Notes under the pieces: generated by a model
Database searches by the model: none
Told to the model about the DNA's origin: nothing
The model's input: the letters and a program-made list of their open reading frames with translations, nothing else
Source of the DNA: Bacteroides sp. M10
Lineage (GTDB): Bacteria; Bacteroidota; Bacteroidia; Bacteroidales; Bacteroidaceae
Assembly (NCBI RefSeq): GCF_014334015.1
Contig: NZ_CP060488.1
Span: 6,530,501 to 6,594,500 of the forward strand
Length of the DNA stretch: 64,000 bases
Direction of reading: 5' to 3'
Position numbers and translations under genes: made by a program
Shown here: one piece after another, positions 1-9,184 of the stretch
How positions within the stretch are numbered: the stretch's first letter is position 1
Layout of the letters: the number at the start of each line of letters is the position of its first letter

Positions 1-93
1 AATTCACTCAATTTTGCCAACACATCGTTCTTCGGCAAATACTTCAAACGATATGTCGGCATGAGCCCATTAGCCTATAGAAATAACGGATAA
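1..93 (+). CDS. AraC-family regulator, C-terminal end (partial)
   Basis: The window opens inside a reading frame that ends with TAA at 91-93. The 30 visible residues include FANTSFFGKYFKRYVGMSPL, the second helix-turn-helix and tail typical of AraC/XylS DNA-binding domains. In Bacteroides such domains often end hybrid two-component sensor/regulators, so the protein could be either a simple AraC factor or a hybrid. The upstream part is outside the window. The gene faces the minus-strand cluster ending at 116, leaving only 22 bp between the convergent stops. Confidence 0.75.
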   Translation, partial: NSLNFANTSFFGKYFKRYVGMSPLAYRNNG

Positions 94-115
94 ATAGAAT
101 AAATCACACATCACC

Positions 116-3085
116 TTAAGCCTCCGGCATCAAGACCACTCCCAGCTTCTTCTTACCGTCCATCTTGACTATCACAGGCTTTTCAAAACGAACATGACGG
201 AGATAGTTCGTTTCCTGCACTGCTGGTTGTGCATTGAGGAAATCCTGGTTATAGACTCCATCATTCATAAAGGCGTTGATCGTGAAATATCCCACCCCGA
301 AAGAAGTCAGGTTCTGGAAAAAGTGTGTCCCCTGACTGGGATCTACCCGGTAATTAGTCAGACCGGCTTCCACAATCACACGGGCAGCCGAAATATGAGG
401 CCACTTCACCGGAATACCAAGCCATGTATCACTGCTTCCCCAACGTCCCGGGCCAACCAATACATAGTTCTTTCCTTCGTTCAGGAACTGTTGATTGATC
501 TTCTCTATCTCCCAGGCAATCGTCTGATTATTGGAAGCACTATAATTGTCCGTTTTTACATAAACCACATCATATACCTCATTCATAATACCGTGTCCCA
601 ATGAATTATACGAACGGAGAATCACATCTTCATCAGGAATCTCGTTCAAGTCTTCATCCAGCATTTCTTTGCTGTCTACGATAGGACGGATCTGCAACAG
701 ATAGAAAGTTCCGGATTTATCCTGCTCTCGACTTAACGTTGCTGCAAATTCAATTTCAACCGGACGGCGCATCTCCTGTTCACCATATTTCAGTACTAAC
801 TGCAAGATACGAGCCAACGGGAAAACATCATGTTGCAGGATATTAGCAAAAGTAATCACCTTACGTCCTCCCGGATATAAACCATCACGAATGATCTGAT
901 CGTACGGATCGTAGGTAGAAGCAATATAACGCAAGGCACCGTCACTTTCTGCCTCTTTAACATGAAGTTTCAGCAAATTAAAACCATCGTCGATAGAAAA
1001 ATCATGTCCGGCATTTTTCAAATCCAACGCATAGAAACGAGTTTGAGTCTCTTTGAGGGCAATTTCCATTTCGCTGGTTTGTAACACCTGATTAGGATGA
1101 TAAGGAGAAAAACGAAGGGTCATGCCACCGTCAACAATATATTTCCCCAATCCCAAAGCCAGATTCACCGTTCCTTCTTCTGCTTTTTCATCCCCTAACG
1201 GATAATAATTAAGCGAGCGTGCCACACCGGACATGGAAGGATAATAACGGTCACCGTACTGATTGCCAACCACTTCCTGCAAGATAACAGCCATTTTCTC
1301 CTGATCAATTACATTCGACGTAGCTTGCATATACGCTTTGCTGTCACGGAAATAAACCGAAGCATACACCCCTTTGATAGCATCGGAAAGCATCCGCAAC
1401 ATTTCATAGCGGTCGTCCAGATAAGGAATCATGTAGGTGTTATAAATTCCGGCAAACGGTTGATAATGGGAATCTTCCAACAAGGAAGAGGAACGAATGG
1501 CAATCGGAGACTTCACTACATCGAAGAAAGTGAAAAAGTCCTCTATCAACCGATCCGGTAACTTAGCCTTCAAAAAATATTTCAAAATCGTAGCATCATC
1601 CGCATCCGACAACGCAATCTGATACAGATTGTTGGTGTCCATGAACTCATCAAAGACATCCGTGCAAAGCACCACTGTTTTCGGAATAGCAATACGCGCA
1701 TTTTCAAACTCTTCAAACTCCGGATGACGCTTCACCATATTATCAATAAATGCCAGTCCACGTCCTTTTCCTCCGAGAGAACCATCCCCGATACGGGCAA
1801 AGTTAGAATAACGGTCGAAGCGGTCGCGCTTAAAGACCGCTACGACTCCCTGGTTCTTCATCTTACGATACTTCACAATCGCCTCAAAGATGATTTTACG
1901 GTGAGCATCCACATCCTGAAGACTATTCCAGGTGATCGGTTTCAAGAATTCAGCCACCGGGAACATGGCGCGCGAATAAAACCAACGCGACACGTGATTC
2001 CGGCTGATATGATATAAGAAGGACTCCGCAGGTACGGCAAAAAGAATGTTTTGCAGCTCCTTCAAATTCCGGACGCGGGCAATCTCCTCCCCGGTATCCG
2101 GATTCCGGAAAATAAAATCACCAAAACCAAAATTATCGGAAACGATACGGCGCAAATCAACGTCCATCTTCTTGGAGTTCTTGTCGATAAAGCTGGCACC
2201 ATACTTGGCTGCATAAGACGAATTTTCAGATTCGGAAGACTGGATAATCAAAGGAACAAACGGATCATTCTTACGTATCTCCGCACACAGCTTGATACCT
2301 GCCAGACCGTCTTTCTCCCCCCGTTCCACTTTCGGGAAACGGACGTCAGTGATTACCCCCAATATATTATTCTGATACTTATGATAGATCTCCATCGCCT
2401 CCTGATACGTACGTGCCAACACTATTTTAGGACGTCCACGCATACGGAGCGTACGCTGGTGTGCATTCAAGGCTTCGGTAGAGAATTCCTGACTCTGCTT
2501 CAACACGAACTTATACAGATTCGGCAAAATGGAAGAATAGAAACGAATGCCATCTTCCACCAAAAGAATCAGCTGCACACCGACCTCCTGCACATCGTGT
2601 TCCAGATTCATCTTGTCCTCTATCAACTTAATGATAGACACCAACAAGTCGGTATTACCCAACCAGCAGAACACATATTCGAACGCACTTAAATCTTCAT
2701 TGATAATCCGTTTGGTAATACCATGGCTAAAAGGGGTCAGTATGACGATAGGAATATGCTCGTATTTCTCTTTGATATGGCGGCCGATATCGAAACTGTC
2801 ATTATCCCCCGTGCTCGGCATACAAATCACCAGGTCGAACGACATATTTTCCAACTGTGACAGTGCTTCCTCCTCCGTAGATACCTGCGAGAAACGAGGT
2901 GGATAGCGCAGAGACAAAGAAGTGTATTCATTGAAAATCTTCTCATCAATGCGCCCGTCATCTTCCAACATGAAAGCATCGTAAGGATTAGCGATTAATA
3001 ACACATTAAAAATCCGCCTTGTCATCAGGTTGGCGAATTGTGTATCTTTGAAGTAAAGCTGGTTTAATTTATATTTACTAAGCAT
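116..3085 (-). CDS. Two-receiver / PPDK-type ATP-grasp domain protein
   Basis: A 989-residue cytoplasmic protein. Residues about 26-160 look like a degenerate response-regulator receiver. Residues about 170-310 look like a second receiver (LLVEDGIRFY, VITDVRFP near 247, DKNSKK near 302). From about 430 comes the ATP-grasp domain of pyruvate phosphate dikinase/PEP synthase (GDGSLGGKGRGLAF, then PIAIRSSSLLEDSHYQPFAG). I see no swivelling phospho-histidine domain and no PEP-binding barrel, so it is unlikely to be a normal PEP synthase. Its substrate is unknown. The start is set by AAAGGAG about 8 nt upstream, which lies in the last codons of the HNH gene. Only 4 nt separate that stop from this ATG, so the two are probably translationally coupled. 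Bacteroidales carry such proteins as PEP/pyruvate-binding domain proteins. Confidence 0.8.
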   Translation of the reverse strand: MLSKYKLNQLYFKDTQFANLMTRRIFNVLLIANPYDAFMLEDDGRIDEKIFNEYTSLSLRYPPRFSQVSTEEEALSQLENMSFDLVICMPSTGDNDSFDIGRHIKEKYEHIPIVILTPFSHGITKRIINEDLSAFEYVFCWLGNTDLLVSIIKLIEDKMNLEHDVQEVGVQLILLVEDGIRFYSSILPNLYKFVLKQSQEFSTEALNAHQRTLRMRGRPKIVLARTYQEAMEIYHKYQNNILGVITDVRFPKVERGEKDGLAGIKLCAEIRKNDPFVPLIIQSSESENSSYAAKYGASFIDKNSKKMDVDLRRIVSDNFGFGDFIFRNPDTGEEIARVRNLKELQNILFAVPAESFLYHISRNHVSRWFYSRAMFPVAEFLKPITWNSLQDVDAHRKIIFEAIVKYRKMKNQGVVAVFKRDRFDRYSNFARIGDGSLGGKGRGLAFIDNMVKRHPEFEEFENARIAIPKTVVLCTDVFDEFMDTNNLYQIALSDADDATILKYFLKAKLPDRLIEDFFTFFDVVKSPIAIRSSSLLEDSHYQPFAGIYNTYMIPYLDDRYEMLRMLSDAIKGVYASVYFRDSKAYMQATSNVIDQEKMAVILQEVVGNQYGDRYYPSMSGVARSLNYYPLGDEKAEEGTVNLALGLGKYIVDGGMTLRFSPYHPNQVLQTSEMEIALKETQTRFYALDLKNAGHDFSIDDGFNLLKLHVKEAESDGALRYIASTYDPYDQIIRDGLYPGGRKVITFANILQHDVFPLARILQLVLKYGEQEMRRPVEIEFAATLSREQDKSGTFYLLQIRPIVDSKEMLDEDLNEIPDEDVILRSYNSLGHGIMNEVYDVVYVKTDNYSASNNQTIAWEIEKINQQFLNEGKNYVLVGPGRWGSSDTWLGIPVKWPHISAARVIVEAGLTNYRVDPSQGTHFFQNLTSFGVGYFTINAFMNDGVYNQDFLNAQPAVQETNYLRHVRFEKPVIVKMDGKKKLGVVLMPEA

Positions 3086-3089
3086 AAAG

Positions 3090-3731
3090 TCATTCTCCTT
3101 TCTTATTCCAAATCGTCATATCTCCAAAATCATGTTTCAGCAGATCGTTACTATGAATAATGGCATATTTAAATCCCAAATATTCACTACGAATATCCAA
3201 CAACTCCTTTATAACCGGATAATAATCTTCTTTCTTACCTGACATATATTCATTAACAGCATAAGAGAAAAAGTTCATTTTTTGAATAAACTCATCATAA
3301 AATCGTTGTTCACGACAGTTCCTATAAGGTAGTTTCCCATTAAATAATAAATTCAACAACTGAATCGTTGAAAGCACTTCGGAAGTCGCATGGTCACTAT
3401 TAAATATTACTTTCTGATTAACAAAGTCATTTGAGTGCCTTATTATAGTCTCTATGTCATAATGGATCGGATCTAAGATATCATCATACTTATTCGATTT
3501 TTTATTATTGCAGTATCCACAAGCTACAAATAAATTTTCCCATGTTTGTTTCAAGTCTCCATTATTAGCTTGCGACTTGAAATGTTCTACTTGATAATCT
3601 GTTGTCAAATGCCGTTCGCACAAATAACATTTATCATTCTGATCCATCAGTAATTGTTTGCAGACTTCGTCCGTGTTATAACTTTTATCTAAAGTTTGTG
3701 GCTTATCTGCATTCTTACAAATTCTAATCAT
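3090..3731 (-). CDS. ptuB: PtuB-like HNH endonuclease (Septu-like defence)
   Basis: A 213-residue protein with an HNH fold near its N terminus: C35-x2-C38 (CYLCER), H50 in QVEHF, N66 in TWENL, then C71-x2-C74 and N75 (CGYCNNKKSN). The two CxxC pairs should bind a structural zinc, and H50/N66/N75 form an H-N-N catalytic set. Size and layout match the HNH nucleases of Septu (PtuB) and retron-linked PtuAB modules. It starts 5 nt after the stop of the ATPase gene. Known family role: with PtuA it cleaves nucleic acid during phage infection. Assignment to Septu rests on the gene pair and motifs, not on a database search. Confidence 0.8.
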   Translation of the reverse strand: MIRICKNADKPQTLDKSYNTDEVCKQLLMDQNDKCYLCERHLTTDYQVEHFKSQANNGDLKQTWENLFVACGYCNNKKSNKYDDILDPIHYDIETIIRHSNDFVNQKVIFNSDHATSEVLSTIQLLNLLFNGKLPYRNCREQRFYDEFIQKMNFFSYAVNEYMSGKKEDYYPVIKELLDIRSEYLGFKYAIIHSNDLLKHDFGDMTIWNKKGE

Positions 3732-3736
3732 CTTAA

Positions 3737-4972
3737 TTAATTCTTATTTTGCCACTCTCTTTTCAGATCATAATATTTAGCTTTAACTGCAGGAGCTACT
3801 GCCTCCGGAATCTTATCAAAATCTTTCAGATACATATCCAATTCACTTTTATCCGAAACAGAAAGCTGCTCTGCACGAATCAGCTCTTCCAGCCGTTGTA
3901 AACGCATTTGAATTTCACTGGAATCTGTGCGAACACCAAAATAACCTTCCGCTAATGCTTCATAAGAATAATCCGTTAAGTCTTCAATTGGTTCACGATG
4001 TTCCAAATCAAAAGCAACAGCATTCTCTAAAGAATTAAGAATAAAAGGAGAATGAGTAGTAACAATAAACTGTATATTAGGAAAAATAGTAGTCAACATC
4101 GGCAAGATCATTCGCTGTAGTTCCAAATGAAGATGTGTTTCTATTTCATCAATCAACACAATTCCCTCTTTCTCGTATGCACGCACCACATTATCCTGTG
4201 ACTGCATTTTTAAGATTAAATCGGCTACGATATCCAATGCAGCTGAATATCCTGCTGACAACTCCGTGAATTTAAACGATTTTCCACGTGTTTGAATGAG
4301 AAAAGAGTAATCTTTATAATTGAAATCAAGTTCCAGGGTTGTATCATCAAATATCTGACGGAGGATATTACGAAAACCGACAAACCATTGACGAATATAA
4401 TCAGCATCCTCCATTTTTCCTTCATTGCGGGCTAAGGCTTCTTGCACTTTACAGTCAACCATAAAATTCAAGAACTGATCTACTTTATTATGTTTCAGAT
4501 CAGTTTTCATTTCCAAATCCGGTTTAATCGGATTCTTAGGTTCTACAAAAAGAGATCTACGTTCATCTCCATAATAGGCTATGATAAAATCTTGACTTAG
4601 AAAATCCTTGGAGATGGAATATATATCATGGAATGAAAGTTCCACTTTGCCATAAACTTCTTCAATCCAAGTTTTATATAATTCAACGCTATCTTGATCA
4701 GCTATTATTCTCTGTGAATCACCTACAACTTTATGTTGCTGTAACCGTATTCGGCAAGACTCTAAATGTTTCTCATAATCTAAAAAGCTCAATGTCTTAT
4801 CATTGCAAACCTTGCTCAAATGCTCCACAATTGCATTCAACAAAATAGTCTTACCACTTCCGTTCTTTCCCGTAATAATCAGATGTTTTTTCTCATTTTC
4901 AGAAATTGGAATACAAAAGTTCTCCAAATGAAAAATGTGATTAACCTTGATATTCGTAATAAAATTACCCAT
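3737..4972 (-). CDS. ptuA: PtuA-like ABC/AAA ATPase (Septu-like defence)
   Basis: A 411-residue SMC/ABC-type ATPase. Walker A is GKNGSGKT at 35-42, a signature-like LSAGYSA at 238-244, Walker B GIVLIDE at 270-276 followed by ETHLH, and a switch histidine in TTHSPF near 307. The middle (about 50-230) is the variable insertion seen in AAA_15/AAA_21 proteins. There is no TOPRIM domain, which argues against an OLD nuclease. The gene is directly followed by an HNH nuclease, the standard PtuA-PtuB order. It diverges from the prolyl oligopeptidase gene, and a minus-strand TAACTTTG lies 28 nt upstream of the start. No reverse transcriptase is nearby, so this is not a retron. Confidence 0.82.
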   Translation of the reverse strand: MGNFITNIKVNHIFHLENFCIPISENEKKHLIITGKNGSGKTILLNAIVEHLSKVCNDKTLSFLDYEKHLESCRIRLQQHKVVGDSQRIIADQDSVELYKTWIEEVYGKVELSFHDIYSISKDFLSQDFIIAYYGDERRSLFVEPKNPIKPDLEMKTDLKHNKVDQFLNFMVDCKVQEALARNEGKMEDADYIRQWFVGFRNILRQIFDDTTLELDFNYKDYSFLIQTRGKSFKFTELSAGYSAALDIVADLILKMQSQDNVVRAYEKEGIVLIDEIETHLHLELQRMILPMLTTIFPNIQFIVTTHSPFILNSLENAVAFDLEHREPIEDLTDYSYEALAEGYFGVRTDSSEIQMRLQRLEELIRAEQLSVSDKSELDMYLKDFDKIPEAVAPAVKAKYYDLKREWQNKN

Positions 4973-4999
4973 AGTCCTTTATACTTGATGATTACTTTT

Positions 5000-5007
5000 G
5001 CAAAGTT
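5000..5007 (-). promoter_or_regulatory. Bacteroides -7 element for the ptuA operon
   Basis: TAACTTTG on the minus strand matches TAnnTTTG and lies 28 nt upstream of the ATPase start. No clear -33 TTTG is seen. It shares a 146-bp divergent gap with the promoter of the prolyl oligopeptidase gene. Confidence 0.5.
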
Positions 5008-5074
5008 AATTTTTTAAATCTCATTTTCCATCATCTTCTTTATAAAGTTTACTTGTTTATCTCTTATTATTTTG

Positions 5075-5082
5075 TAGATTTG
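5075..5082 (+). promoter_or_regulatory. Bacteroides -7 element for prolyl oligopeptidase
   Basis: TAGATTTG matches TAnnTTTG, 36 nt upstream of the start codon at 5119. A TTG at 5053-5055 is placed about right for the -33 box. Confidence 0.5.
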
Positions 5083-5118
5083 TAACTTTAAGTTTATTCA
5101 AAAAGACTTTTTATTCAC

Positions 5119-7236
5119 ATGAAAAAAGTAACTTTATTAATGAGTGGAATCATGGTGATGTCATGCGCTCCCCAACAGAAAAAGCTAGTCTACCCCGAGA
5201 CGGCAAAGGTAGACACCGTAGACGTGTACTTTGGTACACAAGTTCCCGACCCTTACAGATGGTTGGAAAATGACACCAGTGCAGCTACTACTGCCTGGGT
5301 AGAAGCACAAAACAAAGTAACGAATGAGTATCTAAATCAGATTCCATTCCGGGAAAACTTGTTGAAACGATTGACCACACTGGCCGATTACGAGAAGATC
5401 AGTGCGCCAATCAAGAAACATGGTAAATATTACTTCAGTAAAAATGACGGCCTGCAAAACCAGAGTGTATTCTACGTACAGGATTCACTGGACGGCGAGC
5501 CTCGCGTTTTCCTCGACCCGAACAAGCTCTCGGACGATGGCACAGTGGCACTGACCGGTCTTTACTTCTCAAACAATGGCAAATATACCGCTTACAGTAT
5601 CTCACGCAGCGGATCGGATTGGTCTGAAATATTTGTCATGAACACTGAAAGTGGCAAGTTATTGGAAGACCACATCGAATGGGCCAAATTTACCGGTGCC
5701 GCCTGGCAGGGAGACGGATTCTACTACAGCGCCTACGATGCTCCCGCTAAAGGAAAAGAATTCTCCAACGTAAACGAAAAGCACAAAATCTATTATCACA
5801 AAATAGGTGAACCGCAATCGAAAGATAAACTGATTTATCAGAATCCGGCTTATCCGAAACGTTTCTATACAGCCAGCACCAGCGAAGACGAACGTATTCT
5901 CTTCCTCACAGAATCCGGTGCCGGAAGAGGCAACAACTTATTTATAAGGGACCTGAAAAAGCCGAATTCTCCTTTCATCCAACTGACTACCGACCTCGAC
6001 TACCAATACTACCCGATTGAAGTGATCGGCGACCAGATTTATATTTATACTAACTATGGTGCACCGAAAAACCGGATCATGGTAGCCGACATCAACCGTC
6101 CGAAACTGGAAGACTGGAAAGAACTCGTTCCCGAATCAGAAGCCGTTCTTTCAAATGCAGAAGTGATCGGTGGCAAACTGTTCCTTACTTACGACAAAGA
6201 TGCTTCGAACCATGCATACGTTTACGGCCTCGACGGCAAGCAGATTCAGGAAATCCAACTGCCTTCACTCGGTTCGGTAGGCTTTAGCGGCAACAAAGAC
6301 GATAAAGAATGTTTCTTCGGATTCACTTCATTCACCATTCCGGGTGCCACTTATAAATATGATATGGACCAGAACACCTACGAACTATACCGTGCACCGA
6401 AAGTACAGTTCAACTCGGATGATTTTGTGACGGAACAAGTATTCTTTGCCAGCAAAGACGGTGTAAAAGTTCCGATGTTCCTTACCTATAAGAAAGATCT
6501 GAAGAAAGACGGAAAAAATCCTGTATTTCTCTACGGATACGGTGGTTTCGGCATCAGCCTCAATCCGGGTTTCAGTGCAATGCGCATCCCATTCCTCGAA
6601 AATGGCGGTATCTACGCACAAGTCAACCTGCGTGGTGGCAGCGAATACGGTGAAGACTGGCACGTAGCCGGAACTAAGATGCAGAAGCAGAATGTATTCG
6701 ACGACTTCATCTCTGCTGCCGAATATCTTATCAACGAAAAATATACGAATAAAGATAAAATCGCCATTGTAGGTGGCTCCAATGGTGGTCTATTGGTAGG
6801 TGCCTGCATGACACAGCGTCCGGACCTGTTCCGTGTAGCAATTCCGCAGGTAGGCGTGATGGATATGCTTCGCTATCATAAATTTACTATCGGTTGGAAC
6901 TGGGCAAGCGATTACGGAACAAGCGAAGACAGCAAAGAAATGTTTGAATACCTCAAAGGCTATTCTCCATTGCACAACCTGAAACCGGGCACAAAATATC
7001 CGGCAACACTGGTAACCACTGCCGACCATGACGACCGTGTGGTTCCCGCCCATTCATTCAAGTTTGCCGCTACGCTGCAAGCAGACAACGACGGTACAAA
7101 CCCGACACTGATCCGCATCGACAGCAAAGCAGGTCACGGTGCAGGCAAACCGATGGCAAAAGTACTTGAAGAACAAGCAGACATCTACGGTTTCATCATG
7201 TACAACTTGGACATGAAGCCGGATTTTAAGAAGTAA
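5119..7236 (+). CDS. Prolyl oligopeptidase (S9A), lipoprotein
   Basis: A 705-residue serine peptidase that cuts short peptides after proline. The N terminus has a lipobox (MVMSC, Cys16), so it is probably anchored in the cell envelope. A beta-propeller (about 70-420) is followed by the alpha/beta hydrolase domain. The catalytic triad is visible: Ser554 in GGSNGGLL, Asp within DHDDRVVP (636-643) and His673 in AGHGAG. Length fits the family. It diverges from the ptuA operon and is followed by a strong hairpin terminator, so it is likely monocistronic. Confidence 0.93.
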   Translation: MKKVTLLMSGIMVMSCAPQQKKLVYPETAKVDTVDVYFGTQVPDPYRWLENDTSAATTAWVEAQNKVTNEYLNQIPFRENLLKRLTTLADYEKISAPIKKHGKYYFSKNDGLQNQSVFYVQDSLDGEPRVFLDPNKLSDDGTVALTGLYFSNNGKYTAYSISRSGSDWSEIFVMNTESGKLLEDHIEWAKFTGAAWQGDGFYYSAYDAPAKGKEFSNVNEKHKIYYHKIGEPQSKDKLIYQNPAYPKRFYTASTSEDERILFLTESGAGRGNNLFIRDLKKPNSPFIQLTTDLDYQYYPIEVIGDQIYIYTNYGAPKNRIMVADINRPKLEDWKELVPESEAVLSNAEVIGGKLFLTYDKDASNHAYVYGLDGKQIQEIQLPSLGSVGFSGNKDDKECFFGFTSFTIPGATYKYDMDQNTYELYRAPKVQFNSDDFVTEQVFFASKDGVKVPMFLTYKKDLKKDGKNPVFLYGYGGFGISLNPGFSAMRIPFLENGGIYAQVNLRGGSEYGEDWHVAGTKMQKQNVFDDFISAAEYLINEKYTNKDKIAIVGGSNGGLLVGACMTQRPDLFRVAIPQVGVMDMLRYHKFTIGWNWASDYGTSEDSKEMFEYLKGYSPLHNLKPGTKYPATLVTTADHDDRVVPAHSFKFAATLQADNDGTNPTLIRIDSKAGHGAGKPMAKVLEEQADIYGFIMYNLDMKPDFKK

Positions 7237-7294
7237 AAAGTACAAAGTATTAAATTCAGGTATTAAGTATGAGCACTTAATACTTACATTAAAT

Positions 7295-7376
7295 ATTAGG
7301 TATAGAGTATTAAGTATGAGCTCATGCGGTTTGCAGCGTAGCCTACCACTTAATACTTTATACCTAATGCTTTTTT
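7295..7376 (+). terminator. Hairpin terminator after prolyl oligopeptidase
   Basis: A 21-bp stem with one mismatch pairs 7295-7315 with 7348-7368 (ATTAGGTATA...TATACCTAAT), followed by a T-run at 7371-7376. The 32-nt loop contains the palindrome TGAGCTCA. The same AGTATTAAGTATGAGC text also occurs just upstream at 7259-7274, so the region is built from a repeated AT-rich unit. Confidence 0.6.
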
Positions 7377-7444
7377 CCACTATCATTTTATCATTATTTA
7401 ATCAAAATAATGGCATAAAACCAATCACATCTGAAAAATTTTCC

Positions 7445-7452
7445 TATATTTG
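7445..7452 (+). promoter_or_regulatory. Bacteroides -7 element for gdhA
   Basis: TATATTTG matches TAnnTTTG, 51 nt upstream of the gdhA start. The -33 box is not obvious. Confidence 0.5.
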
Positions 7453-7503
7453 CAGTGAGTTAGTTGACATTTTATCAGAATTAACCTTTTAAAATATAGT
7501 ATC

Positions 7504-8841
7504 ATGAACATCCAGAAAATCATGTCCTCTTTGGAGGCTAAGCATCCCGGTGAATCTGAATATCTTCAGGCAGTGAAGGAAGTTCTTCTTTCTATCGAAG
7601 ATATATACAATCAACATCCAGAATTTGAAAAAGCTAAAATCATAGAAAGATTGGTAGAACCTGACCGTATCTTCACTTTCCGTGTGACATGGGTGGACGA
7701 TAGAGGCGAGGTACAGACCAATCTCGGCTATCGTGTACAATTCAATAATGCGATAGGCCCATATAAAGGTGGTATCCGTTTCCATGCATCCGTTAATCTT
7801 TCCATTTTGAAGTTCCTCGGTTTCGAACAAACATTCAAGAATGCACTGACTACCCTGCCTATGGGTGGCGGTAAAGGCGGTTCCGATTTCTCTCCACGCG
7901 GTAAGAGCGATGCTGAAATCATGCGTTTCTGCCAGGCATTTATGCTGGAGTTGTGGCGTCATCTCGGACCGGACATGGATGTGCCTGCCGGTGACATCGG
8001 CGTAGGAGGACGTGAAGTGGGCTATATGTTCGGCATGTATAAGAAACTGACTCGTGAATTTACCGGTACATTCACCGGCAAAGGATTGGAATTCGGCGGT
8101 TCATTGATTCGTCCGGAAGCTACTGGTTTCGGAGGACTGTATTTTGTCAACCAGATGCTTCAGGCAAAAGGGATCGATATAAAAGGTAAGACAGTGGCAA
8201 TCTCCGGTTTCGGCAACGTTGCCTGGGGAGCAGCTACTAAAGCTACCGAACTGGGTGCAAAAGTGATTACAATTTCCGGTCCGGACGGATATATCTACGA
8301 CCCGGATGGCATCAGCGGTGAAAAAATTGACTATATGCTTGAACTTCGTTCTTCGGGCAACGATATTGTGGCTCCCTATGCTGAACAATATCCGAACGCA
8401 ACCTTCGTAGAAGGAAAACGCCCGTGGGAAGTGAAAGCGGACATCGCGCTTCCTTGCGCCACCCAGAACGAATTAAATGGAGAAGATGCTCAAAATCTCA
8501 TAAAAAATGACGTACTTTGCGTCGGAGAAATTTCCAACATGGGATGTACCCCTGAAGCTATCGATCTTTTCATTGAACATAAGACGATGTATGCTCCGGG
8601 TAAAGCGGTCAACGCAGGTGGTGTAGCCACTTCCGGTCTGGAAATGTCTCAAAACGCAATGCACCTTAGCTGGAGTGCTGCCGAAGTGGACGAAAAGCTC
8701 CATGCAATCATGCACGGCATCCATGCACAATGCGTGAAGTACGGCACGGAACCCGACGGTTACATTAATTATGTGAAGGGTGCCAACATTGCCGGATTTA
8801 TGAAAGTAGCTCACGCAATGATGGGACAAGGCGTTGTTTAA
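7504..8841 (+). CDS. gdhA: NADP-type glutamate dehydrogenase
   Basis: A 445-residue hexameric-class glutamate dehydrogenase, which makes glutamate from 2-oxoglutarate and ammonia and is the main ammonia-assimilation enzyme in Bacteroides. The glutamate-binding and catalytic lysine region is LPMGGGKGGSDF (118-129). The nucleotide-binding Rossmann motif is SGFGNVAWGAA (234-244). Length matches the bacterial NADP enzyme. It has its own promoter and is followed by an AT-rich inverted repeat and then a strong terminator (8988-9033), so it is probably transcribed alone. Confidence 0.96.
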   Translation: MNIQKIMSSLEAKHPGESEYLQAVKEVLLSIEDIYNQHPEFEKAKIIERLVEPDRIFTFRVTWVDDRGEVQTNLGYRVQFNNAIGPYKGGIRFHASVNLSILKFLGFEQTFKNALTTLPMGGGKGGSDFSPRGKSDAEIMRFCQAFMLELWRHLGPDMDVPAGDIGVGGREVGYMFGMYKKLTREFTGTFTGKGLEFGGSLIRPEATGFGGLYFVNQMLQAKGIDIKGKTVAISGFGNVAWGAATKATELGAKVITISGPDGYIYDPDGISGEKIDYMLELRSSGNDIVAPYAEQYPNATFVEGKRPWEVKADIALPCATQNELNGEDAQNLIKNDVLCVGEISNMGCTPEAIDLFIEHKTMYAPGKAVNAGGVATSGLEMSQNAMHLSWSAAEVDEKLHAIMHGIHAQCVKYGTEPDGYINYVKGANIAGFMKVAHAMMGQGVV

Positions 8842-8948
8842 ATTGAAAATTGAGAATTAAAAATTAAAAAATAAAAGAGTTTGGTAGTGGACTATGTTAG
8901 TCAACAAAACATTTATTTTTCAATTCTCAATTTTTAATTCTCAATTTA
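8841..8948. repeat. Long AT-rich inverted repeat after gdhA
   Basis: Two arms of about 35 bp made of AATTGAGAATTAAAAATT-type text (8841-8875 and 8912-8947) are near reverse complements. This kind of AT-rich intergenic inverted repeat is common in Bacteroides. It may act as a 3' stabilising hairpin ahead of the main terminator. Confidence 0.6.
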
Positions 8949-8987
8949 TTTAAGGACTTTGTTTAGTTGTATTTGTATTTGTGGTTT

Positions 8988-9033
8988 GCGCTGCTCGTCT
9001 CCTGTGACAGGACGCGGGTAGCGCTATTTTTTT
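8988..9033 (+). terminator. Rho-independent terminator of gdhA
   Basis: A GC-rich hairpin closes with GCGCT at 8988-8992 and AGCGC at 9020-9024, with CCTGT/AGG pairing near the loop. A T-run follows (9027-9033). Confidence 0.65.
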
Positions 9034-9063
9034 GAGATTAACATTATTTTCGCTGGAATTAAT

Positions 9064-9071
9064 TATCTTTG
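9064..9071 (+). promoter_or_regulatory. Bacteroides -7 element, M24 peptidase leader
   Basis: TATCTTTG matches TAnnTTTG. It lies 113 nt upstream of the start at 9185, predicting an unusually long 5' UTR. The leader contains a bulged hairpin (AGTTTGTGA 9093-9101 against TCACAACT 9125-9132). Confidence 0.5.
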
Positions 9072-9184
9072 TAGCATGATAGGTTAAATAATAGTTTGTG
9101 AATTTGTTATATGCGATAAACAACTCACAACTAATAATTTACCATTATTGGTTTTGTAATTAATAATCAAGTAATAAATAAAAA

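Noticed and set aside
2051..2692. 213-codon open frame antisense to the two-receiver gene
   Set aside because: It lies wholly within a well-supported gene, lacks family features, and is best explained by codon bias on the other strand.
3090..4972. Retron defence system
   Set aside because: The HNH/ATPase pair also occurs with retrons, but there is no reverse transcriptase frame or msr-msd-like structure nearby.
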